Source: Planctomycetota bacterium (lineage in GTDB: Bacteria > Planctomycetota > UBA11346). Taken from it: a stretch of 39,849 nt of DNA. A program made the position numbers and the translations under genes. The number at the start of each line of letters is the position of its first letter. Within the stretch, counting starts at the first letter, position 1. The DNA lies in assembly GCA_007695355.1 (NCBI GenBank), contig REDX01000161.1, positions 1 through 39,849 on the forward strand, written 5' to 3'. Shown one piece after another: positions 8,319 to 17,099 of the stretch. The notes beneath the pieces were generated by a model. It was not told where the DNA came from, ran no database searches, and worked only from the letters and a program-made list of their open reading frames with translations.

Positions 8319-11300
8319 ATGAGCGGCTTCACCCACCTCCATACCCACACCCACTACACCCTGCTGGAAAGTACAGCGACGGTCAGTGGGCTGGTAGCGC
8401 GGGCCAAAGAGTTGGGCATGGATGCGGTGGCTCTTACCGATCGCGGGGCCCTACTGGGTGCCTACGAATTTCAAGGCGCTTGCAAAAAGGCAGAGATCAC
8501 AGGCATTCTTGGTTGCCAAGTAAATATTGCCCCCTTAGGGATGGGGGAGAAATCCCGCGATATGCACCAATTGGTGCTGCTCAGTATGAATGCCACCGGC
8601 TATGGCAACCTGATGCGCTTAATCAGTCTGGGTTGGCTAGAGGGTTTCTATTACGAACCGCGCATCGATATGGAGTGCCTCGCTCGCTTTAACGAAGGCC
8701 TCATCTGCCTCACCGGCGCCGGGGAATATGGCATTCTCAACCGCCACCTGCAAGTTGGCGCCGATGGCGAAGCCGATCGCCAGGCCGGTCTTTTACAAGA
8801 CATCTTTGGCGATCGCCTCTATGTTGAACTTACCGATCATGGCGTCGAAGGGCCAGTCAGCCTGAAAGAAGCCAATCGCGCCCTCGCCAAGCGCTGCGGC
8901 CTGCCGGTGGTGGCCACCAATTGGTGTCACTACCTGAATCGCGAAGATGCGGCCGCCCACGATGTGCAACTGGCGATCCAGAAAGTAACCACCCTGTCTG
9001 ACACCCGGCGCAAGCGCATGCCTTCGCAGGAATTCTATTTCAAGTCTGAAGCAGAAATGGTTGCCCTGTTCGCCGACTGCCCGGAGGCCATTGCCGCCAC
9101 CGGCGAAATTGCCGAGCGCTGCCGCGAATCCGGTGTTCCTCACGATGGCTACCACTTGCCCGTCTTCACCTGCCCCGAGGGCATGGGAGTCACCGACTAC
9201 CTGCGACAATTATGCCACGATGGACTGAAGTCTCGCTATGGCACAACGATCAGCGAGGAACACCAAGACCGGCTTGGCTTTGAACTCGACACCATTGAAA
9301 AAATGGGCTTTGAGGCCTATTTCTTGATCGTGCAGGATTTTATTAATTGGGCAAAAAGCCAAGATATCCCAGTCGGCCCGGGCCGTGGCTCTGCTGCCGG
9401 TTCGTTAGTCGCCTACTGCCTTGGCATTACGGATATCTGCCCCCTGCGCTACGGCCTATTGTTTGAACGTTTTCTCAATCCGGGCCGGAAGAGTATGCCC
9501 GATATTGACATTGATTTCTGCAAGGATGGGCGACAGCGGGTTATCGATTATGTGGCCGATAAATACGGTCACGAGGCCGTCACCCAGATTATGACCCTGG
9601 GCACCATGAAGGCGCGGATGGCGATTAAAGATGTCGCCCGCGCTTATGAATGGACACCCCAGGAAAGCCAAGATCTCGCCAATCTCGTCCCCGAAGATCC
9701 AAGCGGCAAGCACACCATACCCGTCTGCCTTGGCCTGAAACCGCTCAAGGGCGATGAGTATGATGCGGTGGAGGCGATGCGCCTGCGCTACGAAAACGAC
9801 GAGCGCACCAGGCTTGTTCTCGATACCGCCATGTGCGTCGAAAATCTCGGCCGCAGCCTGGGGGTGCATGCCTGCGGGGTGATTATTGCCCCAGGCCCCG
9901 TGCATCACTACGTGCCGGTATGCAAAATAAAAGACAAGCCGGCCACCCAATACAATATGTCCCAGGTGGAATCCTGCGGTCTTTTAAAGATGGACTTCCT
10001 TGGTCTAAAAACCATGTCCATCCTCAAAAAGGCCGCCGATATTGCTCAGCAAATTGCCCCGGCCGATACTCCGCACAATATTGACTATCCCAGCGTACCG
10101 ATGGACGACGCCGCCACCTTTGCCCTGCTTGGGGAAGGCGAAACATTAGGCGTATTCCAATGTGAATCTTCTGGCTTTCAGGAGCTCATCCGCCTCCTTC
10201 AGCCCGATCGCTTCGAGGATATGATTGCCCTGGTTGCGCTTTACCGCCCCGGCCCCCTGATGGCCGGCATGCACATTCAATACTGCGACCGCAAACACGG
10301 CCGGGAAGCGGTGGACTATCCCCATCCGGTTTTGGAAGAAGTACTGAAAGAAACTTACGGCCTCTATATCTACCAAGAGCAGGTGATGAATATTAGCCGC
10401 GAACTCTGCGGCTTCTCGCCTTCCCAAGCCGACGATTTACGCAAGGCCATGGGGAAAAAGGTGGCCGAGGTAATGGCCGCGATCAAGGAACAATTCATCG
10501 AAGGCGCATGGGAAAAACATCAATTCGATCGCCGCGAATGCGAGTTGATGTGGGATAAGATCCTCGGCTTTGCGAGTTACTGCTTCAATAAATCGCACAG
10601 CGCCTGTTATGGCCTTATCGCCTATTGGACGGCCTACATGAAGGCCAACCACTACGTCGCCTTTATGACTGCCAACCTTATCTATGAAATGGGCAATAAG
10701 GATAAGATGACGCAGTTCATTCAAGAACTGCGGCGCAAAGGCTATGAAGTGCTGCCCCCCGATGTCAATCGTTCGGGCTGGGAATTTACCCCCGATGGTC
10801 AGGCGATTCTCTACGGTTTTGGCGGCATCAAAGGCATCGGCCAAGGAGCCGCCGAGCACCTCATTAGCGTACGCGAAAGCTCTGGCCCATTTACCTCCCT
10901 CTATGACTTCTGCGAGCGCGTCTCGAGCCGCTTGGTGAATAAGCGAGTCGTGGACGCACTGATTAAGGTCGGCGCTTTTGATCGCCTACATACCAACCGG
11001 CGTGCGCTACTGGAAACCATGGATAAGGCCTTCGATCGTGGCCAGCGCCTAGCCAAGAGTCGAGAGCAACGGCAGAACACCCTCTTCGATCTCTTTGAAA
11101 CCGACGAGCAGTTTAAGGCCGATCATCAAAGCTACCCGGATATCCCGGATTTTAGCGAGGCCGAACGTCTCGCCTTTGAAAAACAACTCACCGGCTATTG
11201 GATGTCATCACATCCCCTCGCCAGCTATCAGCAAAGCCTCGCCCCCCATACCACCCATGTGGCCCGCGACCTAGCCCAGCGCCCAAAGGGGGAATTAGCC

Positions 11301-11933
11301 ATTGCTGCGGTGGTCATTGGCAAGCGGGTCATAAAAACCAAAAGCAATAAGATGATGGCAATTCTCACCCTTGAAGATGAGAGCGGCCGTTTTGAAGCGG
11401 TGCTTTTTGCCGGGCGCAGCAATCGCCGGGGCGACTATGAGCCCGGGCCCTTTGATCGCTTCGCCGCCGATTGCACCGATGACTTAGTCGCCATTTTCAA
11501 GGGTAATGTCGACGAACGTAATCGTCGCCTCCGGCCGCCACCAACGCCGACAGCAGATGCCGAAGAGGTGGATCCTGAACTGCTTGCCGAGGGCGCAGGG
11601 ATGGAAGCCAGCGAAGAAGACGATTCGCTGCCCAGTCTCATTATCAGCGATGTCATCCCGGCAGACCTCTTGGCCGAGCGGCTAACCAAGGAAATTGTTC
11701 TGACCTTGCGCAGCGGTAAAGTTTTTGACCGCGCCCTCCAAGAAACCTTAGCCATCCTGCGAGAAAATCCGGGCGCCTGCCCACTTTTATTCCAGGTCCA
11801 CACGCCGGATCAGGTACTCGTCAATATGGCGGTGGGTGAACGCTGGCTGGTGCACCCGGGTAAGCAGGTGCTTGAGGATCTGCGACGCATCTGGGGGGCG
11901 CACTCGGTACACGCAGTTAGCGCGTCAGCATAA
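8319..11933 (+). CDS. dnaE: DNA polymerase III subunit alpha
   Basis: Replicative polymerase catalytic subunit, 1204 residues, a normal DnaE1-type length. The N-terminal PHP domain keeps a metal-binding-like pattern (HLHTHTHYTLLES, residues 5-17). The polymerase core carries PDIDIDF with catalytic Asp395 and Asp397, and the third catalytic Asp559 in LLKMDFLGLKT. GPGRGSAAGSLVAY and SHSACYGLIAYWTAYMK are typical C-family blocks. An HhH region lies near 830-900 (GGIKGIGQGAAEHL) and an OB-fold near 980-1070 (TLEDESGRFEAVLF). No strong Shine-Dalgarno precedes the ATG (only C-rich sequence), which may mean coupling to the porin gene 17 bp upstream. The last 17 bp overlap the convergent kinase gene. 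Confidence 0.97.
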   Translation: MSGFTHLHTHTHYTLLESTATVSGLVARAKELGMDAVALTDRGALLGAYEFQGACKKAEITGILGCQVNIAPLGMGEKSRDMHQLVLLSMNATGYGNLMRLISLGWLEGFYYEPRIDMECLARFNEGLICLTGAGEYGILNRHLQVGADGEADRQAGLLQDIFGDRLYVELTDHGVEGPVSLKEANRALAKRCGLPVVATNWCHYLNREDAAAHDVQLAIQKVTTLSDTRRKRMPSQEFYFKSEAEMVALFADCPEAIAATGEIAERCRESGVPHDGYHLPVFTCPEGMGVTDYLRQLCHDGLKSRYGTTISEEHQDRLGFELDTIEKMGFEAYFLIVQDFINWAKSQDIPVGPGRGSAAGSLVAYCLGITDICPLRYGLLFERFLNPGRKSMPDIDIDFCKDGRQRVIDYVADKYGHEAVTQIMTLGTMKARMAIKDVARAYEWTPQESQDLANLVPEDPSGKHTIPVCLGLKPLKGDEYDAVEAMRLRYENDERTRLVLDTAMCVENLGRSLGVHACGVIIAPGPVHHYVPVCKIKDKPATQYNMSQVESCGLLKMDFLGLKTMSILKKAADIAQQIAPADTPHNIDYPSVPMDDAATFALLGEGETLGVFQCESSGFQELIRLLQPDRFEDMIALVALYRPGPLMAGMHIQYCDRKHGREAVDYPHPVLEEVLKETYGLYIYQEQVMNISRELCGFSPSQADDLRKAMGKKVAEVMAAIKEQFIEGAWEKHQFDRRECELMWDKILGFASYCFNKSHSACYGLIAYWTAYMKANHYVAFMTANLIYEMGNKDKMTQFIQELRRKGYEVLPPDVNRSGWEFTPDGQAILYGFGGIKGIGQGAAEHLISVRESSGPFTSLYDFCERVSSRLVNKRVVDALIKVGAFDRLHTNRRALLETMDKAFDRGQRLAKSREQRQNTLFDLFETDEQFKADHQSYPDIPDFSEAERLAFEKQLTGYWMSSHPLASYQQSLAPHTTHVARDLAQRPKGELAIAAVVIGKRVIKTKSNKMMAILTLEDESGRFEAVLFAGRSNRRGDYEPGPFDRFAADCTDDLVAIFKGNVDERNRRLRPPPTPTADAEEVDPELLAEGAGMEASEEDDSLPSLIISDVIPADLLAERLTKEIVLTLRSGKVFDRALQETLAILRENPGACPLLFQVHTPDQVLVNMAVGERWLVHPGKQVLEDLRRIWGAHSVHAVSASA

Positions 11934-13053
11934 GTGCTACTACGGCAGCAATCAGAATGCCTAGCACTAGCACCGCGATAACGATTGGCCCATTACCACT
12001 TTTACGCCGAGTTGCCGCCCGCCCGCCAGAACGATCGCGCACCACCCGTCGCCGCGCCGCCCGCTGCGGTGCTTCGAGAATCGCCGTCACCTCTCCGATC
12101 AGCTCTGAGGGATTCTGCGGACGATCCCCCGGATGCTTAGCCATGAGATCAAGGATGAGATCGTTAATCCCTTGCGGCAACTCCGGCGCCAGGGAGATCG
12201 GCTCGGGCACGTCTTGACTCAGAACCATGCGCACGGTTTCGATGGCACTCTTGCCTTGGAAGGGTGGCCGCCCTGTCACCGCATGGAAGAGGGTAGCGCC
12301 AAGGGAATAAATATCGGCGGCATGACCAGCGGTGGAGGCATCGCGGGCCTGTTCGGGAGAGCAGTAGGCCGGCGAGCCCATCATCATTCCCTGCATGGTC
12401 AGCATAGTACCCTCGCCGGTAGGGTCTTCCTGCTTGGCCAAACCGAGATCGGCGAGCTTGGCCACCCCTTCGCTGGTAATTAAAATATTGGCTGGTTTGA
12501 CATCCCGGTGCACCATATCGTGGCTGGCCAAGAGCTCGAGGGCGCGGGCGATTTGCAATAGCACATCCACTGCTTGGCGCCAGGGCAGGCGCTCGGCATC
12601 TTCAATCAGTTGGGCCAGAGTACCGCCCTCAACAAATTCCATCACGAGATAATGCACACCGCGATCAAAGCCGTGGTCGTAGACCGCCACCACATTGGGA
12701 TGTTGAATCTGCGCCGCCAGCTTGGCCTCGCGCTGAAAGCGCTTAACCTGCACCTCAAAGCGGGCAGCCTTTTTCGACAATAATTTAATCGCCACGCGCC
12801 GGCCTAAACTCTCCTGCTGCCCTTCATAGACCACCCCCAAAGCGCCAGCACCCAAGCGACGGGTCAGCTTCACCCCCCCGATGACCTTACCAACCAAGGG
12901 ATCGGACTGCCGCTCGACCTGGGCCTGGGCGACAATCACCTTCCGGCAATGCGGACAGGCAATGCGCTTACCCTCGGCCCGCCGCGGCACCAAAAATTCG
13001 TGCTTGCAGGCAGGACATTCCAGCAAAAACGCCGATGTTCCAAGGCTCACCAT
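11917..13053 (-). CDS. Hanks-type Ser/Thr protein kinase with N-terminal zinc ribbon and C-terminal membrane anchor
   Basis: Signalling kinase of 378 residues. Residues 13-36 form a four-cysteine ribbon (CPAC ... CPHC; Cys13, 16, 33, 36) of the type that often starts planctomycete-style membrane proteins. The kinase domain follows (about 58-330): glycine loop LGAGALGVVY, Lys89 in VAIK, catalytic HRDVKPAN (Asp183), metal-binding DLG (Asp201, where DFG is commoner) and the APE-like SPEQARD. A basic stretch (RRAARRRVVRDRSGGR) precedes one C-terminal transmembrane helix at about 356-376, with almost nothing beyond it, so there is no outside sensor domain. The family phosphorylates Ser/Thr; the target here is unknown. 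Its 3' end overlaps dnaE by 17 bp. Confidence 0.93.
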   Translation of the reverse strand: MVSLGTSAFLLECPACKHEFLVPRRAEGKRIACPHCRKVIVAQAQVERQSDPLVGKVIGGVKLTRRLGAGALGVVYEGQQESLGRRVAIKLLSKKAARFEVQVKRFQREAKLAAQIQHPNVVAVYDHGFDRGVHYLVMEFVEGGTLAQLIEDAERLPWRQAVDVLLQIARALELLASHDMVHRDVKPANILITSEGVAKLADLGLAKQEDPTGEGTMLTMQGMMMGSPAYCSPEQARDASTAGHAADIYSLGATLFHAVTGRPPFQGKSAIETVRMVLSQDVPEPISLAPELPQGINDLILDLMAKHPGDRPQNPSELIGEVTAILEAPQRAARRRVVRDRSGGRAATRRKSGNGPIVIAVLVLGILIAAVVALMLTR

Positions 13054-13589
13054 TTACGCATCCCCCATGGCCCCACACCCCACCCACGCGGGTTTAAGCT
13101 CTGCGCCAAGGATTCGCTCTTTAGCCCCCCGGTGCAAGCCACAATCCCGTAACCCCCCAAGGAAGTCCCAACCGCAAGCGCTCGATGGCGAGAAGCTCTG
13201 TCCAGAAACCAACCACGCCGCGCTCGCGAGAGCTGCACTCCAGGGGGCAAGGGGGCAGAGCCCCCAAAAGGTGTCGAACCAAGATAACCCCCCGTGAGCG
13301 CCATACGCCAGTAGGGCAGGGGGCAGGGGGGGGGAACGGCAGTCCCCCAACAGCCGCCGAGGGAGGGAAGGGCGGACACAATCGCGAAGCGCTTTCTACC
13401 CTTGGGGGCTTTGACACCTCCGGCTCCATCGAGCACGCTCGATTATATGGATCCTTGGTGCTACGCCCCCAAACCCCCAGCCCTGAGGCGCGCAGCGCCG
13501 GCCTCCTGAAAGCGGCCGGGGGGAGCACGAGCCTAGGCGAGTGCGGACCGGGGGAGCCCGCAGGGGCTTGCCCCCTCGAAACTAAAAAG
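13054..13589. other. Gene-free, G/C-tract-rich intergenic region
   Basis: About 535 bp between the kinase start and tRNA-Ser without a convincing gene on either strand. Open frames exist but have no ribosome sites and proline/glycine/arginine-rich junk composition. It holds many runs of five to nine C or G, small hairpins such as GGGGGC-AGAG-CCCCC near 13252-13266 and CAGGGGC-TTG-CCCC near 13561-13573, and the bulged palindrome listed separately. The kinase promoter should lie at its left edge, but I cannot point to it. Confidence 0.6.
13422..13454. repeat. Bulged palindrome with ATCG..CGAT core and TATAT bulge (copy 1)
   Basis: Outer arms GGCTCC/GGATCC (one mismatch) enclose a 7-bp inner stem ATCGAGC-AC-GCTCGAT, with an unpaired TATAT on the right side only. 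The same architecture recurs at 39822-39849 with different arm sequences, which suggests a shared element rather than chance. Confidence 0.5.
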
Positions 13590-13674
13590 CGGAGCGGGTG
13601 GGATTCGAACCCACGGGACCCGTAGGTCCGCCGGTTTTCAAGACCGGTGCATTCAACCACTCTGCCACCGCTCC
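13590..13674 (-). tRNA. tRNA-Ser (anticodon UGA)
   Basis: Minus-strand cloverleaf with acceptor stem GGAGCGG/CCGCTCC. The anticodon arm ACCGGTC-TTGAAAA-CCGG carries anticodon TGA, there is a long variable arm (GGACC-TAC-GGGTCC) as required for class II tRNA-Ser, and the T arm GTGGG-TTCGAAT-CCCAC is canonical. The discriminator is G and CCA is not encoded. A CTTTTTAG tract directly after the 3' end may help termination. Confidence 0.96.
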
Positions 13675-13700
13675 TCATCTACCGGTGTCGGCGTGGTAGG

Positions 13701-13721
13701 CTGCAGATTGGCAATCTGCAG
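13701..13721. promoter_or_regulatory. Perfect 9-bp dyad between tRNA-Ser and a lipoprotein-like gene
   Basis: CTGCAGATT-GGC-AATCTGCAG is a perfect inverted repeat of 9-bp arms with a 3-bp spacer. It lies 26 bp upstream of the tRNA 5' end and 74 bp before the divergent gene, a position fitting an operator for either. No T run follows, which argues against a terminator. The protein that would bind is unknown. Confidence 0.4.
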
Positions 13722-13794
13722 CGCTCTGGCAACCATCGAATTGTCCCGGCTAGGCGCCGGTTGTGCAATCTCCGTGCCACGGCAGCATGCGCCC

Positions 13795-14643
13795 ATGTTG
13801 CGATGCTGGTTACTCTTGGGATGTGCCGCCTGCTTGCTCTCAGGGCTTGGCTGTAGTCGCCCCCAGGGCGGCGATGCCAGCGCCCGCGCCCAGGCGGTGG
13901 CTGGGCATTATGGCCGTAGCCAGGCCTTTACCGCCGATGTCCGGATTATTGTGCGCCCAGCCCAGGAGGTGGACGGCGCCATTGAGCGGGGCGAGATGCT
14001 GAGTTTTTCGGTGTCTCTCTGGGGCACCCGTGATGATCGGCTGCGCATCAGTTGCAAGAAATTTAACGTGCCTTTCCTTGAGGCGATGATTGAGGCCGAT
14101 GGTTCATTCATTGCGGTCCTGGTCCGTGATGAGGCCTTGGTTGAAGGCAATCTGCGGGATATTGCCGAGGCGGTAAGCCGCGGCGATGCCAGCGGCGGTG
14201 CCGTCTTTTCGGAGCTGACCACGATCACCGATATCCTGCGTTATGGCCCTTTAGGTCGGGCTGGGCATTGGCGCTGGAACGAAGATCAATCTCGGCTGCG
14301 CGGCGTCATTGCCGCCCGCGATGCCAAGGATGCCGGTGCTGCCAACTGGTGGTGGGATGTCGAACTGCGGGGAAATTCCGTGCTCTCCAGCAGCCTCTTA
14401 AATCATGATCTTAAGCCCTACTTCCATCTGCGCTTTACCCACGAGCAGGAATTCGACCGCCTGATTCGCGCCCAGGGCAACCATCTCGAGGTAGCGGGCG
14501 ATCCATCCAGTTACCTTTTCCGCCTGCAGCGCATCGCTGCCGTGCCCAGCATTTCAGCCAGTTCTTTGGCCTTAAACGTGCCTGAATGGCCACGTCTCGG
14601 CATCGACGAATTCCTCAATCTCCTGGTACAAGGGGAACCGTAA
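13795..14643 (+). CDS. Probable lipoprotein of unknown function
   Basis: Unrecognised 282-residue protein. I start at ATG 13795 because it begins a typical export signal (MLRCWLLLGCAACLLSGLGC) with two cysteines in lipobox-like settings (LLLGC and SGLGC); the frame extends 34 codons upstream without signal-like sequence. No strong ribosome site precedes either start. The mature part is mixed alpha/beta, with repeated DD/RD pairs, a block LSFSVSLWGTRDDRLRI, and tryptophan-rich NWWWDVEL followed by LLNHDLKPYFHLRFTHEQEFDRL. The overall pattern recalls LolB/outer-membrane lipoprotein carriers in which a sheet accepts an acyl ligand, but I could not confirm that. The stop codon overlaps the start of the pseudouridine synthase gene (TAATG), so the two are translationally coupled. 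Confidence 0.7.
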   Translation: MLRCWLLLGCAACLLSGLGCSRPQGGDASARAQAVAGHYGRSQAFTADVRIIVRPAQEVDGAIERGEMLSFSVSLWGTRDDRLRISCKKFNVPFLEAMIEADGSFIAVLVRDEALVEGNLRDIAEAVSRGDASGGAVFSELTTITDILRYGPLGRAGHWRWNEDQSRLRGVIAARDAKDAGAANWWWDVELRGNSVLSSSLLNHDLKPYFHLRFTHEQEFDRLIRAQGNHLEVAGDPSSYLFRLQRIAAVPSISASSLALNVPEWPRLGIDEFLNLLVQGEP

Positions 14644-15665
14644 TGCCCAGTCCCCGTCCCCGTCGCCCGCAGACTGGCGTCAAATCATCCCTTGGCCGAC
14701 GCGGCCCCCAACAACGCGGCACCCGGTCTCCGCGGGCCGGAGCCAAGGGGGTGCTGTACAAACCCTCAGCCCACGCCCAGGTGGTCAGCGCTCCGGAAGC
14801 GGGGGTTGATCTCGGTCACTATCTGGCCGAGGCCCTGCCCGGCAATTGGTCCGTACGGGCGGTGCGCCGCCTCCTCGCCAGCGGCGCGGTGACGGTAAAT
14901 GGGCAATTGGAAACCTTCGGCAGTCGCCGTCTGCGCAAGGGCGAGGTGGTGGACTATCGCTTGCCCGAAGAGGCGCAGCAGATCGACCGCTTTGAGGCCA
15001 AGCGCATCCGCTTTGATGACCACGATTTGGTAGTCTACGACAAGCCCGCCGGCCTCGCCGTGACGCCCACCGATGGCGGCAAGCAGTGGCACCTGCAAAA
15101 ACTGCTTAGCGATAGTATCGGAAACGTCTACCCGGTGCATCGCCTAGATGCCGATACCTCTGGCTTAGTCCTCTTCGCCCGCAGCGCCAAACTGGCAGAG
15201 TTGGCCAGCATTTGGTTTCGCGAACATGCCGTGGCCAAAACCTACCTCGCCATTGTCCGCGGCTATCCCCGGGAAGAGGGCGAGCGCCGGACCTATTTGG
15301 TGCTGAAGGATGCCCAGGCTGGCTTTGAGCGCTGGGGCACCGGACGCGGCCCCGATGCCCGCGAAGCCCTGACCCGCTGGAAGGTGATGGAGCGCCTGGG
15401 CGGTTACGGCAGCTTAGTAGAAGTCGAACCCGCCACCGGGCGGCACCACCAAATCCGCATTCACTTTAGCGAAATGGGCCACCCCCTCTACGGCGATCGC
15501 GTCTATGGCGATCGCCGGGACCCGGTGCTGTGCACCCGCCATATGCTGCACGCCAGTCGCATGCGCTTTCCGCATCCCACCGGTGGCAAAGCGATCAATG
15601 TGCGCTCGGCCATGCCGGGGGAAATGGAAGAGTTGGCGAGCGCCCTGCGCAAGCTCCGCGACTAA
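14643..15665 (+). CDS. RluA-family 23S rRNA/tRNA pseudouridine synthase
   Basis: Converts specific uridines in rRNA or tRNA to pseudouridine. The start ATG 14643 overlaps the preceding stop (TAATG) and has AGGGGA upstream; 340 residues. It opens with an unusual 40-residue basic, proline-rich tail (PRPRRPQTG..., RRGPQQRGTRSPR) likely to be disordered and RNA-binding. An S4 domain follows (about 70-115, VRRLLASGAVTVNG) and then the catalytic domain with the family motif HRLDADTSGL (catalytic Asp169). GRHHQIRIHFSEMGHPLYGD near 275-295 is also typical of RluA members. Which of RluA, C or D it matches in substrate cannot be said from motifs. Confidence 0.92.
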   Translation: MPSPRPRRPQTGVKSSLGRRGPQQRGTRSPRAGAKGVLYKPSAHAQVVSAPEAGVDLGHYLAEALPGNWSVRAVRRLLASGAVTVNGQLETFGSRRLRKGEVVDYRLPEEAQQIDRFEAKRIRFDDHDLVVYDKPAGLAVTPTDGGKQWHLQKLLSDSIGNVYPVHRLDADTSGLVLFARSAKLAELASIWFREHAVAKTYLAIVRGYPREEGERRTYLVLKDAQAGFERWGTGRGPDAREALTRWKVMERLGGYGSLVEVEPATGRHHQIRIHFSEMGHPLYGDRVYGDRRDPVLCTRHMLHASRMRFPHPTGGKAINVRSAMPGEMEELASALRKLRD

Positions 15666-15806
15666 AGCTCAACACTGCCAACACCGTTTCGCAGCTGGTT
15701 CATCCTTATTGGCTGCACCATGACATGGGTGGGCGACATGGGAGGGGCGTAGACGGCTGGGCACTTCCTTGATTGCCTTGCGCCTTAGGCCGCCACGTTT
15801 CAGCCC

Positions 15807-17030
15807 ATGCAACACTTTTCCCATCGCCCCCCGCCCTATCCCGTGCGCCACGAATCGACCATCCAGGCGGTCATCGATCACCTCCGCCAGGGTGATTGGA
15901 CCCGGCTTGAGGGGGCCCCCGAATTGGAGGCGGATTTGGCTGCCTTCCACGGCCCCGATCCTCGGGGGCGCGCCCCCCTCCCGTGGTTTATCGCCTCCGG
16001 CACCGCCGCCCTCGAGGCGATTATGCTGGGTCATGGTATTGGCCCCGGCGACGAGGTGATCACCTCCCCCTATACCTGGGGGGCCACGGTCTCGGCCATC
16101 CTCGCCATTGGCGCCATTCCCCGCTTTGCCGATATCGATGGCGATAGCGGCCTGATCACCCCCGAAAGCGTTGCCGCCGTCCTGAGCCCGCAAAGCAAGG
16201 CGGTGCTGGCGGTGCACCTCTTCGGTCAGCCCGTTGACTGCGCCGGCCTGCAGACCCTCTGCAACCAGCGCGGCGTCCTCTTCTTCGAAGACGCCAGTCA
16301 GGCTCATGGCGCCCGCTTCCAAGGCCGGCGCGTGGGCGACTGGGGAGATGCCGCCGCCTTTTCTTGTATGGGCCTTAAACCCTTGGCCGGCACCGAGGGC
16401 GGATACGCCCTCTTCCGCGACCGCGCCGCCGCCGAATGCGCCTGGCTCTATGGCAAGCATCCCCGCGGCCTGGATCCCGCCGTCGCCCAGCGCCTCGGCG
16501 AAGCCGGGCTCTTGGACGCCCTGCAATTGGGCTGGCGCAATTGCGCCATCTCCGCCACCCTGCTGCGCCAGGCCCTACCCCATTTGGATGGCGAAAACGC
16601 TGCCCGCCGCGCCAATGCCGCTACCCTGCGCGCCGGCCTGGCCAACTGCCCGCTGGTGGATATGGCCGAAGAACAACCCGGCGCCGAAGGCATTTACCAC
16701 CTACTTTCGCTTATCTGGCGCGGTGATGCCGACCGCCGCCCGGCCTTCCAACAAGCCCTCACCCAGCGCGGCGTCGATACCTTTGTCTATATTCCGGTGC
16801 CCCTGCACCGTCTGAAACGCCTCAATCCCCAAGGCTACCAAGGCCCACCGGTACTGTGGCACCGCCAACTTTTGGCCGCCGGTGTCGACTACGCCGCCCA
16901 GGATTTACCCGGCGCCCAATGGCGCAGCGCCCACACCCTTGAGATGGGTTTTAATTGGACCGTAGATGACCCCAGGGCCATGCAGAGCCTTGCTGCAGCC
17001 ATTGTCGAAGCGGCTGAAAGCATCGCTTAG
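15807..17030 (+). CDS. DegT/DnrJ/EryC1/StrS-family PLP-dependent aminotransferase
   Basis: PLP enzyme of 407 residues, the usual family length, normally acting on keto-sugar nucleotides or related cyclitols in cell-surface or secondary metabolism. Visible marks: SGTAALEAIMLG (phosphate-binding, 64-75), SPYTWGATVSAIL, the EDASQAHGA block with the cofactor-pairing Asp162, and the internal aldimine lysine in MGLKPLAGTEGGY (Lys191). The C-terminal part (YIPVPLHRLKRLN) is typical. No ribosome site stands before the ATG and 141 bp separate it from the previous gene. There is no sugar-nucleotide cluster around it, so the substrate stays open; the SDR-type epimerase at 30627-31598 is far away but of a compatible pathway type. 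Confidence 0.87.
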   Translation: MQHFSHRPPPYPVRHESTIQAVIDHLRQGDWTRLEGAPELEADLAAFHGPDPRGRAPLPWFIASGTAALEAIMLGHGIGPGDEVITSPYTWGATVSAILAIGAIPRFADIDGDSGLITPESVAAVLSPQSKAVLAVHLFGQPVDCAGLQTLCNQRGVLFFEDASQAHGARFQGRRVGDWGDAAAFSCMGLKPLAGTEGGYALFRDRAAAECAWLYGKHPRGLDPAVAQRLGEAGLLDALQLGWRNCAISATLLRQALPHLDGENAARRANAATLRAGLANCPLVDMAEEQPGAEGIYHLLSLIWRGDADRRPAFQQALTQRGVDTFVYIPVPLHRLKRLNPQGYQGPPVLWHRQLLAAGVDYAAQDLPGAQWRSAHTLEMGFNWTVDDPRAMQSLAAAIVEAAESIA

Positions 17031-17099
17031 ACAGGCAGGTGCCCTGCGCCGTAAAGAATTCTGATGCTGAATTCTGATGGTTATTTCGTGGACAGGACA

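Noticed and set aside
8200-8319. Replication origin near dnaE
   Set aside because: No DnaA-box cluster, A/T-rich unwinding region or dnaA/dnaN neighbours; dnaE is not an origin marker.
13121-13678. Open frame running through tRNA-Ser and the G/C-tract region
   Set aside because: Its first residues are the translated tRNA; the rest is low-complexity Pro/Gly/Arg sequence.
17057-17082. GAATTCTGATG double repeat between the aminotransferase and ruvX
   Set aside because: Only two 11-bp copies in a short gap between convergent genes; too little to support a function.
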